Source of the DNA: Mrakia gelida
Lineage: Eukaryota; Basidiomycota; Tremellomycetes; Cystofilobasidiales; Mrakiaceae
NCBI GenBank assembly: GCA_024345305.1
Contig: BRON01000007.1
Location: 62,001 to 126,000, forward strand
Direction of reading: 5' to 3'
DNA: 64,000 nucleotides
In this document: positions 32,040 to 42,781 of the stretch, piece after piece
Numbering within the stretch: the stretch's first letter is position 1
Layout: each line of letters opens with the position of its first letter
The notes under the pieces: model-generated
The model's database searches: none
Seen by the model: only the letters and a program-made list of their open reading frames with translations
Told to the model about the DNA's origin: nothing
Made by a program: the position numbers and the translations under genes

Positions 32040-32115
32040 TTTCCAAGGCGGAGCGGTAGAGGTCATGGACATCCGGAGGATGAGGGACCTCGAGATGAAG
32101 GAGGGAGAACGTTCC
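32040..32115 (+). mobile_element. copia gag fragment
   Basis: Encodes V-M-D-I-R-R-M-R-D-L-E-M-K-E-G-E, colinear with VMAIRRMRDLKIEEGEP of the intact Gag (about 19453..19500). Lies 50 bp after the family D LTR, so probably a scrap of that element. Confidence 0.75.
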
Positions 32116-32220
32116 TTGCTCCCCATGACCTCGTCGATGCTCTCTCGCCCCTCTTCCGGCACGTAGACACAAACGTAGGTATCCTAGGATGTGAAAGAGG
32201 TAGGTACACCTAGTGTCGAA

Positions 32221-32259
32221 GCGGGAGGAGGAGGAGGAGGAGGAGGAGGAGGAGGAGAA
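32221..32259 (+). repeat. (GGA)n microsatellite
   Basis: About 12 GGA units. No gene context established. Confidence 0.9.
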
Positions 32260-32695
32260 TGGACGGATAGATTTCCCACGGCGTTTCTTCGCATTGAGGA
32301 CCATGGCGGAGGAAGATGAGAGAGCAAATCGGAGATCCTCCACCTCTCTGTTTCGTCTTTCACCCATTTCCCCCTCCCTCCCCTTTCTCCTTCCTCCCTC
32401 CCTCATGTCCATCGCTTCACTTCTACATTGCCCCCAACTCGGTCGTTTCTCCTGTCATCTTCGTCAAGATGTTAATGTCTTCTTTGTGTTGCTCCTTAGA
32501 ATCTCCTCCTCTCGACCGTTTCGCAAAGTGGCGTCGCCCGCCTCACCCTCACGCCCTCCTCTTTCTCCACTCGTATCCTAGTCTACCTCTAGGCCTATTC
32601 GCGATTCGTGTCCTTACCAAAGTCCATATCGCTCAGGCCCATCATACACGTGGCTTGACTTCGGTATTAACAACCTTGTGAGTCTCTTTCGTTCA
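32260..32695. other. no resolved gene; possible 5' exons
   Basis: Leucine-rich frames near 32405..32580 may be upstream exons of the following fragment but could not be joined. Confidence 0.3.
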
Positions 32696-32991
32696 GGAAC
32701 AAGCGAGCTGTCCCAACCTTCCGCCCTCCATCTCTTCCCCTCCAGACTCTCTTCCACCTTGATCACCCTCGACACTCTTCCCCTCATAGTCCCCTACATG
32801 GCCCAACGTCCCACGAGCTCCTATACATCCACCTCTTCCCCTTCCTCAACCCCGTCACGCTCAAAACCGACGGGCAAGGACGCGCCTACACCTCCGATCC
32901 TTTGTTCGTCCTCAGAGATACACCTATCCTTACAGGATGGACTCTACGAGTCGCAACCTTCCAAAAGTATCCTGGTCGGGAACGAGTTTGA
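32696..32991 (+). CDS. unidentified gene, terminal exon
   Basis: A frame opens after TTTCGTTCAG and runs 98 codons to TGA at 32989. It encodes PTFRPPSLPLQTLFHLDHPR, SHELLYIHLFPFLNPVTLKT and ILTGWTLRVATFQKYPGRE. Leucine-rich, resembling the C-terminal half of the window's F-box-like proteins, but no motif is decisive. Confidence 0.35.
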
Positions 32992-33399
32992 TGTCATGCC
33001 TGAGATACTGTACCAACGCGCCGGGTTCTGCTGAAAATAAAAGAAGACGCAATGTCCCAGAAAGTTCAGGGAGGCTGAGAGTTTGTAAGTGTCCTGGGAC
33101 AACAGTGCTATCACTTCTGCGGTGCTGAGTCAAGCGAAGCCGAATCGATACGAACAAAACGGGAAGACGACGACAATCAGGAAGCGTCTCCGTGACCCTC
33201 ACCCAGCCCTTGCCTTACCAGATACGTGCAGTAAATTTGAAGTGAAGAGCGGTAAGGTGAGCTGAGGTGAGCGGAAGGAGGTTTAAAACCTCCGGTCTGG
33301 GAAGTTAGGCTGGGTAAGACATTATGAAGTAAACTGTAACCTACGCTATCAGTTCTTTATAACACAAAGGCAAATAAGGTGTAAGGTACAGTTCAGCAA

Positions 33400-33434
33400 C
33401 AAGAAAGAAAAAAAAAAAAAAAAAAAAAAAAAAG
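33400..33434 (+). repeat. A tract
   Basis: A tract of about 25 A with an A-rich lead. It lies just past the stop of the minus-strand gene that ends at 33444. Confidence 0.7.
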
Positions 33435-33443
33435 GAATCAATA

Positions 33444-34600
33444 TCAATATCTACCACCTCTCGTCTCCCTCTCTTCCTCTTCCGTCACCACCCAAGAAAG
33501 CTTGGGAAACTCGATTCTCAAGTCTCCCTTCTCCCTCCTCAACCTAGAAAGCGCCATGCCGAAATCCTCATCCTCTCCGTTCGTGTTCCCTCCTTGAGCC
33601 GAAGACGGAGTAGGCAAGACTCCGAAGCTCGTGGCACGCCAAATCGTGGTTTTGGGGGGGGTGAGGGGTGACTTGAATTTTGGTTTGGGAAGGGAAGTTG
33701 GAAAAGGTTGGGATTTATTGGCGTGTGAGACTCGTGGAGGAGGAGGAGGAGTGAGGAGGATAAGACTTGAGGCCAACGACGAGAGAGGTTTGATGGGAAG
33801 GCATGAGCGATAGCGATCTAGTTCGTGGTAGGGATTGGTGCGGGTAGGGTAGAGGGTGGTAGGATGAGAGAGAGTTGAGGGGCCAACGGAGTGGGAAAGA
33901 TTAGGGCAAAGGGAAGGGGATTGCTGACTTGTGGTCGCTGACTTGAGTTGCTGATAGAAGAAAATCTCCGTTTCGTCCTGCGGAATTGTATGCTCTTCCT
34001 GCATCTCAACGTCCTCGACTTCGCCTTCTGACAGGTCCATCGCAAGTCGCCACAATCCTCCTCTGTCGGGCTCGACGGACAACCCCGATGCTTGAGAGGA
34101 GGGAGATCGAGAACTCCTGCTGCATGTTCGTGAGGCGAGGTAGTGATGCATATCGGGTTGCTGGGAAAGAGCATTTAAACGGAGGATATCTGCTGCCCGG
34201 ATTTTGATGAGGGTAACGGAAAGGACTACATGAGCTAGGAATGAATCAAGGAGAGAGATGGGAGGAAAAAGGAAAAAGAAGACCGTCTCGCCGTTCCGTG
34301 GCTAGCACCCGCAGGACTTCGAAGAAGAGAGAAAGGAAAGTACTTACATGTTTGCTCGTGCTGTTTCAGTGCGAGAGGATCCTCTAGTACGGTTCCGAAC
34401 ATGGCAAGGTCGCTACCTTCGTCGATGTCCCCCTCCAAGGCGTGTTGATCCGCGAGGGTTCGTGAAAACGTCTCGTTCTTGTGGTACCGCTGGAATTCAT
34501 CGGTGGTCCATGCGTCGCATTTTTGTTTAGGAATGGAGAGGAGCATCTTCGAGTCCGAGTCCTGGCTGGGACGATGCTGGTGGTTTATGGAGCGAGCTAA
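33444..34600 (-). CDS. unidentified protein, at least two exons
   Basis: A long minus-strand frame ends at 33444: acidic MDLSEGEVEDVEMQEEHTIP, then DETEIFFYQQLKSATTSQQS, a Pro/Ser/Thr-rich middle with TPPPPPRVSHANKSQPFPTS, and a C-terminus EDFGMALSRLRREKGDLRIE. An upstream exon (about 34600..34346) reads DAWTTDEFQRYHKNETFSRT, then LADQHALEGDIDEGSDLAMF and ends before GTAAGT. The acidic/low-complexity layout suggests a nuclear or cytoplasmic regulator; no domain recognised. Confidence 0.4.
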
Positions 34601-34738
34601 CATGAGACGAAAGGACGCTGAGTTTGGGGGTCAAGGACGACGTGTTTTTGTTTGACCATGATGAGTGGAAAGATGACCTGGACCGAAAACTGTTGACATA
34701 GCGCAGCACAAACTCGATGGCGGACCAGAAGGTGGCAA

Positions 34739-34915
34739 GCGATCTTGAGGAGGATCTGGAGATGTTAGGAAGAAGAGCAGGTTACAAAGGGGATCCTATG
34801 AGAGAAAACGACAGCCTGTCGTTTCTGCTGGAAGGTAGTGACTCGCAGAAAGGTGTTCGCTTTCCGTGCCGGTAATCCTCCCTTGTACTCTCCTTTTTTG
34901 CGATCTATCCTCACT
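34739..34915 (+). repeat. dispersed repeat, pair with 6969..7137; contains palindrome I
   Basis: Colinear with 6969..7137. The plus-strand frame reads LEEDLEMLGRRAGYKGDPMR then ENDSLSFLLEGSDSQKG and stops after FPCR. The open frame is conserved between the copies despite base changes. Confidence 0.7.
34806..34824 (-). repeat. dispersed palindrome, copy I
   Basis: AAACGACAGCCTGTCGTTT, perfect arms. Confidence 0.85.
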
Positions 34916-35571
34916 TACGTGACCATCTCGTAGTACTCATATCTTAGTGGTTAGCAAGCTTTTCACTCTAGCAAGATAGATTCCGGTCAGTCCCACACGC
35001 TGTTAAGAGACAAAGAGCAGAAAGAAAGGGACCTGGAAGTTCGGCTTTCGGTGATTTGAATCCTGACCGAGATGGTGAGATGGTAAAACGGAGCACTTGA
35101 GATACCCAGTCTTCCTAGCATTGAAATTTCATCTTCTCCTCTTTCTGTCTCCCTCGCGCTCGAAATTTTCGACCCGTTCTACATGTCCCTCGAACCATCG
35201 CGTCAGTCCTCTGTCCGTTTTTCGTCGGTAGTGTATCCGCCAGACCTGAGCTTTTGCTTTTTGGTGGCCATCCGAACTCGGTGGAGATTGAGAAACGTCA
35301 AGCCCGGTTAAACGCCAATGGACTGTTCGAGCGTCGAAAGTTACCAGAACAGAGGTAAGAAGAGGAGGAGGACGCGTCGCACATTTGCTTCTCCTTGAAA
35401 GCTGACGTTACAACAGGCTGAGGCTTATGAATCGGATACGACCGCTAAATAATGACCCCTAGATGGTAGTCAACCCATTCTCTTCATCGCCTCTCCTTTC
35501 CTTCTTCGAATTCTCTTCGTTCACTCCTCCTCCTCTTCTTCCTGCTTCACCCTGTCGAACTTGACCGCCTG
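34916..35571. other. no recognisable gene
   Basis: No convincing frame or repeat; begins with a tail of the 34739 repeat. Confidence 0.35.
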
Positions 35572-36380
35572 CTACACCAGCACTCCCCTCATCACCACCT
35601 CGACCAAGTTCGTAATCTTCCAAGGATCCATCAACTCCCATCTTCCCCACTTTGACGAGCGGACGATCGGGAGCGGCGATAGGACCTCCGATCCGAACTC
35701 GAGGAACGCGACGATCGTGTAGCTTCCTCCGAACGTCTTGGAGCGATGGTTGAGGAGGGATTGAGCAAGGAAGACAATGAAGCGGGAGGTGTGGTAAGTT
35801 GGTTTGATGAAGCGAGTGAGGGAGGTCGAGGCGATGTCGTAGACGTAGGAGAGGGAGGCGGGGTGAGGGAAGGGTGATGGTAAAGATGAGAGGCCGACGT
35901 GTGAGATGATTGAAATTTGGGGAGGAGGAAGGGTTTGCGAACGAAGTGGAGATTGTGGTCTGGGGGTAGAAAGGGAGAATGGAAGGAACGGTCTGCAAAT
36001 TGTACCCTTCGAGTGGAAAGGCGTCGACACAAAGAGACTAACCGAATGCTTCCTCCTGCGAACCCTTTGACGGCGAGGACGGCGTCCCATTGGTATACGT
36101 AATCTCCCCTTCCAATCCTTCCGTCTCTTCCTCGTCGGTGAACGAAAAGGCTGAATTGGAAGCCGACGAGTCAAAGTCCTCCTGATCCTGGCCGTAGGAG
36201 AAGGCACCGCTGCTTCCGCTGCTTCCCGAGCACCAGCCTGGACAGGCACTGGAGTTGAAGGCTGGAGCGGTGGAAATGTGGACGTTGTGGCAGGAAGGGT
36301 GATACGGAGGGTGAGGACGGGCAGGAGGAGGTGGGGGCAAGGAGGAGGTGGTCGATTGCTGCAATGAGGAGAGGTCACGC
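35572..36380 (-). CDS. unidentified protein, low-complexity N-terminal exon and hydrophobic C-terminal exon
   Basis: Minus strand. One exon (about 36380..36040) reads FNSSACPGWCSGSSGSSGAF, FDSSASNSAFSFTDEEETEG and ITYTNGTPSSPSKGSQEEAF. The following one (to TAG near 35572) has SYVYDIASTSLTRFIKPTYH, TSRFIVFLAQSLLNHRSKTF and YTIVAFLEFGSEVLSPLPIV then a basic W-rich end. Possibly membrane-associated. Exon junctions and start unresolved; further exons may extend to about 37050. Confidence 0.35.
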
Positions 36381-37342
36381 GGCCGGTGGGTGAAAAGCGG
36401 AATGAAGGTTTTGGTTGGTGTGGAAGGTGTAGGCTGGATAGCAGAAGGAAAATTATGAAAGAACCAGAAAAAAAGGAAAAAGCAAAGAAAAAGAAAGTGA
36501 GCCTTCAAGAGTGAGGGACAGTTAAGAAAACCGAGCTCAGAACTCACCAGTTGAAACGGGATCTTCTTTCCGTCCTCACTTCTCCCTCTGAACTCGTTGT
36601 CCTGACCCGTCTCGTTTATCCATTCCCAGTCAGGTTGGGAAAGACGCCGGTAAGAGGAGGCTGCTTGTTGATGGACGACTGGATCCCTTGGAAGCTGGGA
36701 GGAGGAGGAGGAGGAAGCTTGAGCTGGCATGCTACTTGGTTGCGTTTTGGGGCTCTTAAAGGAGGATGGGAGTTGAAAACGAAGTAAAGGACTCGAGCCG
36801 AAACACAGGCTGGCTGGCGCGAAGGCAAAGGGGGCTCGTAGGGACGTCGACTGTTTGACGCGATGGAGGGACGGAGGAGTTGTTTTATTATGAAGGACGC
36901 CTCCCCCCGCACCCACCCCGCTCCCTACATCCTCACAAACCTGACTCTGCCTCCGTCCCAATAGCGTACATCTTAGGCCAAAAATGGTCCAGCGATCAGT
37001 CAAGTCGGAAAAGATTATCCCCCAATCAACCATTCTACTGAGGAGGAGACGGGACACTGTGTACGAGGGGGCGATTGAATTGCGATTGTAAGCGTTATCC
37101 TCAATTAGAGCTGGGTTGGGTCCGGTGGGGCGTTTGAAGACAAGGGAGGATACAGAAGGTGCCCGGGCTTGACCGAGCAGATGGGAGCGGAGGGAGGAGC
37201 CTCGAGATTCCCACTTGCCTAGCGATAATAAACAAAGCGCTCTTTGCTTTTGCGTTTTCCTGCCTCGTCATTGCTGACGTCTGCAAAAGCTCCACTTGCC
37301 TCCTAGGTTCACAACCATCACATCAATCCCATTCCAAGATCA
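36381..37342. other. no resolved gene
   Basis: Contains minus-strand frames that may be upstream exons of the preceding gene (pyrimidine-rich introns visible near 36490 and 36900). Confidence 0.25.
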
Positions 37343-38036
37343 TTGATCCGCGGAATCATACCAACAGGGAAGACAATGAAAGCTGGCAGTTCGTCTTCCC
37401 ATACTATGGCTGTACAAACGCCCTCGCCTGTCCGGTTGTTGCTGACACCCTCTCTATCTCCTTCGTTGCCATCTTTGGGAGTCGACCACCTCAAAACCAT
37501 TCTTCCCGTCGCTCGTGGAGGAGAGCCAGGTCCAGCTCTGACTGCCTCTGCAGCGGCGACGGCAACCGACTCTGCTGTTCCGTATGAGTACAAGACGGAG
37601 GAGCAGAAGAAGAAGTACGTTGGTAAGTTCCTTTCCCGCTTGCTTCAACCTTGGGTGGAACGAGGTGGAGCGAATTGAAAGAAGAGGAATGTCGGGCGGA
37701 CTCGCCAGTGCCAACGAAAACGTGCAACTTTCGTCTTCAGACACTCTCGTGCAGGTCCTTAACTCAGATCGTTCCCCGGTATCCGGCGAAAACGTTCAGG
37801 ATCAGACGGTCCCCTGTGCGACTGGTTCTCCTAGCGGTTCGTTTTCTCTCTGCCTTGCTACCCCATGGTTCCAAAAGACAATCAGCCAGGACCTGATCTC
37901 AAACACTGACTTCTTTCCGTTGAACACGTTGTTCGTTTCACAGCAAGCTAGACGTTCCGTTTTCAGTGAAGGGGAACCAAAGAGCAAACCGGCCACTCGC
38001 TATTGTTGCTCCTTTGTCGCTCCCTGCCCGAGTTGA
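37343..38036 (+). CDS. unidentified multi-exon protein
   Basis: The first exon candidate (37343..37621) encodes MKAGSSSSHTMAVQTPSPVR, then LGVDHLKTILPVARGGEPGP and VPYEYKTEEQKKKYV, ending at GTAAGT; an acceptor CTTCAG follows near 37740 with a short exon DTLVQ and a further donor. The hydrophilic helical E-E-Q-K-K-K segment looks conserved, but I cannot name a family. Confidence 0.35.
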
Positions 38037-38105
38037 GCCCCTCTGCTTTTGAGCTTATGTGAAGAGTATTAGTTTGTGACCTCACACATTGTCCTTGATT
38101 CGGCA

Positions 38106-38620
38106 ATGTCGGAAAGCTCAGATATCGAAGTTGACGTGGGATCATTCGCGAAGGCTGACCATCCCAAAAGTGCTATCCGAGCCTGGCTCGCAAAGACGTG
38201 GTTGCATCGATACTTCGTACCGATGCATGACCAGAAGATGAAACATCCGGTAAAATACATTCGAGGACTCTACCTCCTCTTACAAGCCAAAGCCCAGCGT
38301 AAGAACCTAGTCCCCAGCCCGACGGATCTCCAGCACACCCCTTCCACTTTCCGCGTCCTTCCCTTCTCCTTGCCTTCAGCCTTTCCTCCTCTTTCTCTTC
38401 CACCCCTCGAACCTTCGTCTATGGAATCGATAGAAAGGAAGGGTATCCGTCCTTCCGCCGTGAGCGCTCTTTCTCGAAGCTTTCCTTCGCCCCCCTGCCC
38501 GCTCGCCCCTCCCCCTTCCATCCCCTTCAAACCTCAACCTCCTCCTCGAAAGAACCAGCCTGACGTTCAGCTAGCCTGTGAGCTTTATCTTTTTGCTTGA
38601 CAGTTTTCTTAGTTCAGGTC
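38106..38620 (+). CDS. unidentified gene, first exon
   Basis: ATG at 38106 opens MSESSDIEVDVGSFAKADHP, KSAIRAWLAKTWLHRYFVPM and KMKHPVKYIRGLYLLLQAKA up to a GTAAGA donor at about 38299. The pattern of charged and aromatic residues looks real. Downstream exons (acceptor GTTCAG near 38619) not resolved. Confidence 0.4.
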
Positions 38621-39099
38621 ATGGGCTTGTACTCATGGTCAAACAAATCACGTCGCCTTTGAAACCCCAACTCGGCACCCTTCCTTCCATGTCAGCTAAA
38701 CCGCCAGCATCGTCCCATCCAGTCCTTGAACACTCAGATGCTCATCTCCGACCTTGAGAAGGAGGGCGGCCCTTGGACCACCAATGGGTTCCAAAATTCT
38801 ACGACTTGAAGGGGGGCTTCGAACAAGATGCGACCTCGCCATGGCTTTAAGCGGCTTAGAAGATTCCCACGAGTAGGAGCAGTACGAGCAAACCTGTAAG
38901 CATTTTTTTCTCTTTTCTTCAGAGTCCTGTGCGTGCTAGGAAGTGGAGCAGCGACAACGAGATGACCTTCTCTTTCCTTTAGGCTTTCATCGCTCTCCTC
39001 AATAACTGGCCCTTTGCTAGTCGACGTTCTGTTCTCCTCTGGCTGTGGGTCCGATTGTTGCTTCTGGACGCCTTGAAACCAACAAGTCAACGATCGTCA
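38621..39099. other. no resolved gene
   Basis: A minus-strand frame at 38734..39090 (KREKNAYRFARTAPTRGNLL) has no recognisable motif. Confidence 0.3.
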
Positions 39100-39412
39100 A
39101 TCCGACTTCGGTAGGCTGGAAGTTAACTGCCTGTTCTCTCTTCTCCTCCTTCCTTCCACCTCCTTCTGACCGAGTGTTCTTTCCATTTCACCTCGAAGGA
39201 AGGCTATCAACCTCCCATCTTTCTCTTCACTAGGGTTCATCCTGACCGCTGTTCTCTCTCCCCAGATATCCTCTGGCAAGACTACGAAGGTCCCAGCTAG
39301 ATTGGACGTAGTCTTCACCCATGCAATCATCGTGAAGATACGAGATTTGCGAGCGAGGGGGAAAGGGAACCCTTCAGCAGTTGAGAAACCGGAAGACACA
39401 CAAAGGTGGAGC

Positions 39413-39431
39413 AAAAGACAGCCTGTCGTTT
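39413..39431 (-). repeat. dispersed palindrome, copy J
   Basis: AAAAGACAGCCTGTCGTTT. The plus strand reads G-G-A-K-D-S-L-S-F-S-L-M-E-G-P-E-D-E then stop. Confidence 0.85.
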
Positions 39432-39579
39432 TCACTTATGGAGGGTCCGGAAGACGAATGATCATTGCTACACTTCCGATTCAAGAGCAAAATATCATAC
39501 ATCGAGTGGTTCAAAAGCACCGCCACAAGCGTGCTAAGCATCATCAAACCACCTGTATCGCAAGACGAGACGCGACGCG

Positions 39580-39771
39580 TTATGATAATGTTGGGGATCC
39601 GAGGAGGAATTGGAGGGCGATGTTAAAGACTGCGTTGGATAGATAGGCTGGCAGACTTGACTGTGACGCAATTCCGGACCCCCCCTCTTCGTCGTCGCCG
39701 AAATCAACGTCGTCAATCAGACATTTCCTGCGACCTGCTTGCCGATGCCTCGACTCTGCTGATGCAGACAT
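39580..39771 (-). CDS. short open frame conserved in the inverted repeat, 63 aa
   Basis: MSASAESRHRQAGRRKCLID, then DVDFGDDEEGGSG and SSLPAYLSNAVFNIALQFLL ending at TAA. The other repeat copy (24401 onward) keeps the first 16 codons exactly and then differs by a small indel. Whether it is translated is unknown; it could be the 5' exon of a larger element gene. Confidence 0.35.
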   Translation of the reverse strand: MSASAESRHRQAGRRKCLIDDVDFGDDEEGGSGIASQSSLPAYLSNAVFNIALQFLLGSPTLS

Positions 39772-39943
39772 TATCAAACGAAACGAACGATAGAATGGGT
39801 ATTGTCACCAGAGGCAACAAAGACAATTAAAAAGACCCCCCAAAAACAAACTTAGAGAAGAGGAGAGAGTAATGACTACGTGCGAAGAGTCAGTGTAGAG
39901 ATCCGAAGCAGGACACGACGCGACGCGATTTCTACGCACTTCA

Positions 39944-40254
39944 TGTTAGAAGGTGGGTGTAGTTCGCTGCAGAGAGATGCTCGTCAGTATAAGTAATATA
40001 TAGATGAATAGTACGTAGAGTAGCAAAAGCTACACTCACTTGCAAAGAGATGCTCGTCAGTACAAGTGAAGAGCAACTCTCTGCGAGATTCGTGAGCTTA
40101 TATACCTATGGGTCGATTTCGTAGAACCTACTAGAAGGAACTAACGACTGCTCTTTGATGTAACGAGATAGAACCCTATAGGAGGATAGGGGGGAAACAG
40201 GGAACGTTCTAGAATCGACTCGACGCGACTGCCCGCTCGTCGTCCTTTTTAACA
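39944..40254 (-). mobile_element. solo LTR, family B, minus orientation
   Basis: 311 bp; on the minus strand starts TGTTAAAAAGGACGACGAGC and ends CCACCTTCTAACA. Highly similar to 42553..42877 in the opposite direction. Contains TATA-like GTATATAAGC, and the segment 40039..39967 (73 nt) with GTGAGT...CTGCAG borders. No target duplication (CTTCA versus GAGAC). Confidence 0.85.
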
Positions 40255-40261
40255 GAGACGA

Positions 40262-40690
40262 CTCAACGCGGCTCGCTCAATAACGCGCTTCTCAACACCT
40301 TCCTCCTCTTCTTCCCTCCCTGCTTCTTCTCTTCCAGCCCGACCACCTTCCGAGATCCAACCTACCTTGAAGACGTTCTCGAAGGGGTCCGTTCAGCGTT
40401 TCAAAACGGAGCGTCGTCGACGACAGCACCAGCGGAACCTGTTCGACCCAAACCCTGGAGGAGACTCGTCCTTCGATATTCCTACCATCGGACTCTTCCA
40501 CCTCATCATCGTCGTCGACCAACAGAATCAGAGCAACTCGATGATGAAGCCGACTCAACGTCTCGACTCGTTGTATCGAGAGTCGTCTTAAAGGGGAAGG
40601 CAGCGCTCTTCGGCGCGCGGGTCGAGGAGAACTGGGCTGCGACTCAAGCTACTATACTGATCGCTGTGACAGATACGTGTATCGACGACC
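40262..40690 (+). CDS. unidentified open frame between inverted LTRs
   Basis: Two overlapping plus-strand frames are long and open. One reads FRDPTYLEDVLEGVRSAFQN, AEPVRPKPWRRLVLR and SRVVLKGKAALFGARVEENW, AATQATILIAVTDTCIDDR up to a GTGAGT donor; the other ends YRESS at 40591. I favour the first on length and the donor. No ATG-defined start; no family recognised. Confidence 0.3.
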
Positions 40691-41180
40691 GTGAGTTTCC
40701 ATTCTCTTCCGTTGTTGACTGAAGAGATATCCCAAAGCTGACGCCCGTCTCTTGCTCGTCAGAACGTGTTTCTCTTTTCTTACAACCCTAAATGTGCACC
40801 AGAGAAGTTTCACGCTCCCGAACAATGGTAAATCGGATCCAGGAAGTTGGAACCTTCTTACGGGTTTTGTTTGACCAGACCTCACCCCGGATGGCAAAGG
40901 TCACTTCGCACCATCGGCGGTTCACACTTCGTTCATCCCGTCGCCTGCTATCTGCCAATGCGTTAACAGAGTCGTCGTAGATGCACGGGCGTTATGATCA
41001 GAGTGGCAGTTGCTGGTTCTAGCGCCCGGTTCCGCTTGGGTTCCTGACATCTCTTTGCCATGAACCAGTTGATCTCGATTTGTTTACATTGTTTGATGAT
41101 GGAAGGAGGAGAGGCCATCCGAGGACGCTCCGAGCACGACTGAGCTCCAACCACCATCCAGCTTCGAACTCGCTAGCAAG
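40691..41180. other. no recognisable gene
   Basis: Upstream region of the F-box gene at 41181. A plus-strand fragment near 40790..40980 is open but unassigned. Confidence 0.35.
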
Positions 41181-42406
41181 ATGAGCCCACGTCTCGACCA
41201 TCAACCTTTTCTTTCCACCCCACTCGAGATCAAGGACAGCATCTTATCCTTTTGCGACCCTCAAACCCTCGGACGAAGCGCTCAAAGCTCACTGGCCCTC
41301 CTCGAGCTCGCTTCTCCGTACCTTTACCTGGACATGACCATCAATGGCTTCTCCCAGCTAGACCGGCTTTTCTCCGTCAAGGTACTGTCGGTTTTCTTTT
41401 TGGCAATGCTTCTGGAAGTCTTTCTAAACCCCGGTACCGGTACACTCTTACTCTATGTTACAGCACAAACCCTTCTCTCCATCCTTGGACCCTCTCCTAT
41501 CCCTCCATCGCACACGATCCCTCACCTTCATCAACCTCACCCACGAACAAGGCGGTGATCCAGAGTGGAACACTCTTTTCGTCCCCAACCGGTCCGTCAC
41601 TCCCCTCCATCTCGACACTCTTTCGGTCTACTTCGGCGAGAACGGCATCGACGGTGGGACGGACGCCATCTCCACGTCCCTTCTCAACCTTTTCGACCCT
41701 GAGCACGTTGTGTTCTCGATCTCCGGCGTATGGCCAGTCGACACTGCTCCAGGAGTCGCTTTGTTCCCGGTGAACTGGACTCGCCTCAAATCCCTCACGT
41801 TCAAGGGGTCTCGAGCCTTCAAAGGGAATCTCGCGGTGTGCCCTTTCCTCGCGGATCTGGCGGTGGGGTCGTTGACCATCCTGTACACTTTCAGTGACGA
41901 TGCCGAGGAGGAGGCCTGGTTATACGACGATGAGCTTTTGGATGATCTTGTCTGGATGGCGGCGGATGGACGAGCGTTGTCGCTGCTGGAAACCCCTTGC
42001 GTGAAACAGGTAAGTCGAAGCTCAGCAGTCTGTCTTACCGCTCTTTCGTTCTCGCTTTCGCTGATTGTTGTCAAACTTCGAGCAGATCGTGCTTCGCGTC
42101 TACAATCAGGAACAACAATCGCACGTACTTGCGCATTGCCATCGGGTATGGGATGACGAAGGGATGTCTCCTATGGAGCGGAAGAGGAGGGAGGGTCTCC
42201 TTCGGTTCGATGTTGTCAACCAGCACGAGGGACAAAAAGTGAGTTGGAACGGTCGAGGGCAAAGTTCCTATATCGGCTTTGCTAAAAAAACAAAAAAAAA
42301 AAACAAAAAAAAAAAACTTTTTTGATGTCAGCAGAAGGAGGCGGCGGAAGTCGAGAGTGGAGAAAAAGGGTGGGAGGAAGTGTTAACAGGACCAGTCGAG
42401 GGATGA
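41181..42406 (+). CDS. F-box-like protein, intact family member, 323 aa
   Basis: Four exons, 41181..41381, 41464..42009, 42086..42238 and 42335..42406 (201, 546, 153 and 72 nt), every one a multiple of three with GT-AG introns, ATG start and TGA stop. The N-terminus LSTPLEIKDSILSFCDPQTL then SLALLELASPYLYLDM fits the F-box-like pattern. The rest is leucine-rich (LHLDTLSVYFGENGIDGG, LFPVNWTRLKSLTFKGSRAF) with an acidic WLYDDELLDDLVW segment and a basic KRREGL region. The last intron carries long A runs. Two 5'-truncated relatives are at 1662..2080 (-) and 23637..24170 (+). A role as SCF adaptor is inferred from the motif only. Confidence 0.75.
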
Positions 42407-42711
42407 GGTGCAGAATTGCGAGCTGTGTGGTTTGAGGTGCATAAAGGGGCGCTGACGGGAGATCGCACCACGTCGCATCGTGCTCTGTTCGTGATGTCTT
42501 ACACGCATTTACTCTTCGTACCTGGTCCTTACTCCCCTTATCCTCTTCAAGTGTTATCCCTGTTGAAAAGGACGACGAGCGGGCAGTCGCGTCGAGTTGT
42601 TTCTAGAACATTCCTTCTCTCACTCTCTCTCTCTTTTTCCATAGGTTCTCTATCTAGTTACGTCATAGAGTAGTCCGTAGTTCTTTCTAGTCTGTTCTAC
42701 GAAATCGACCC

Positions 42712-42721
42712 ATATGTATAT
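42712..42721 (+). promoter_or_regulatory. TATA box of family B LTR
   Basis: TGTATATAAG, conserved as GTATATAAGC in the minus copy and GTATATAACG at about 51196 in the diverged copy. Confidence 0.55.
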
Positions 42722-42781
42722 AAGCTCACGAACCTCGCAGAGAGTTGCACTTCACTTGTACTGACGAGCATCTCTCTGCAG

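Larger units (their letters stand above)
39100..39943 (-). repeat. about 0.85-kb repeat, inverted partner of 24215..25285
   Basis: Reverse complement aligns with 24215..25285 along its length. It ends exactly where the family B LTR (39944..40254) starts; in the other copy that place is occupied by the F-box gene remnant. Confidence 0.8.

Noticed and set aside
32221..32259. GGA run as a CRISPR-like or satellite array
   Set aside because: It is a simple trinucleotide microsatellite with no spacers; no CRISPR is expected in a fungus.
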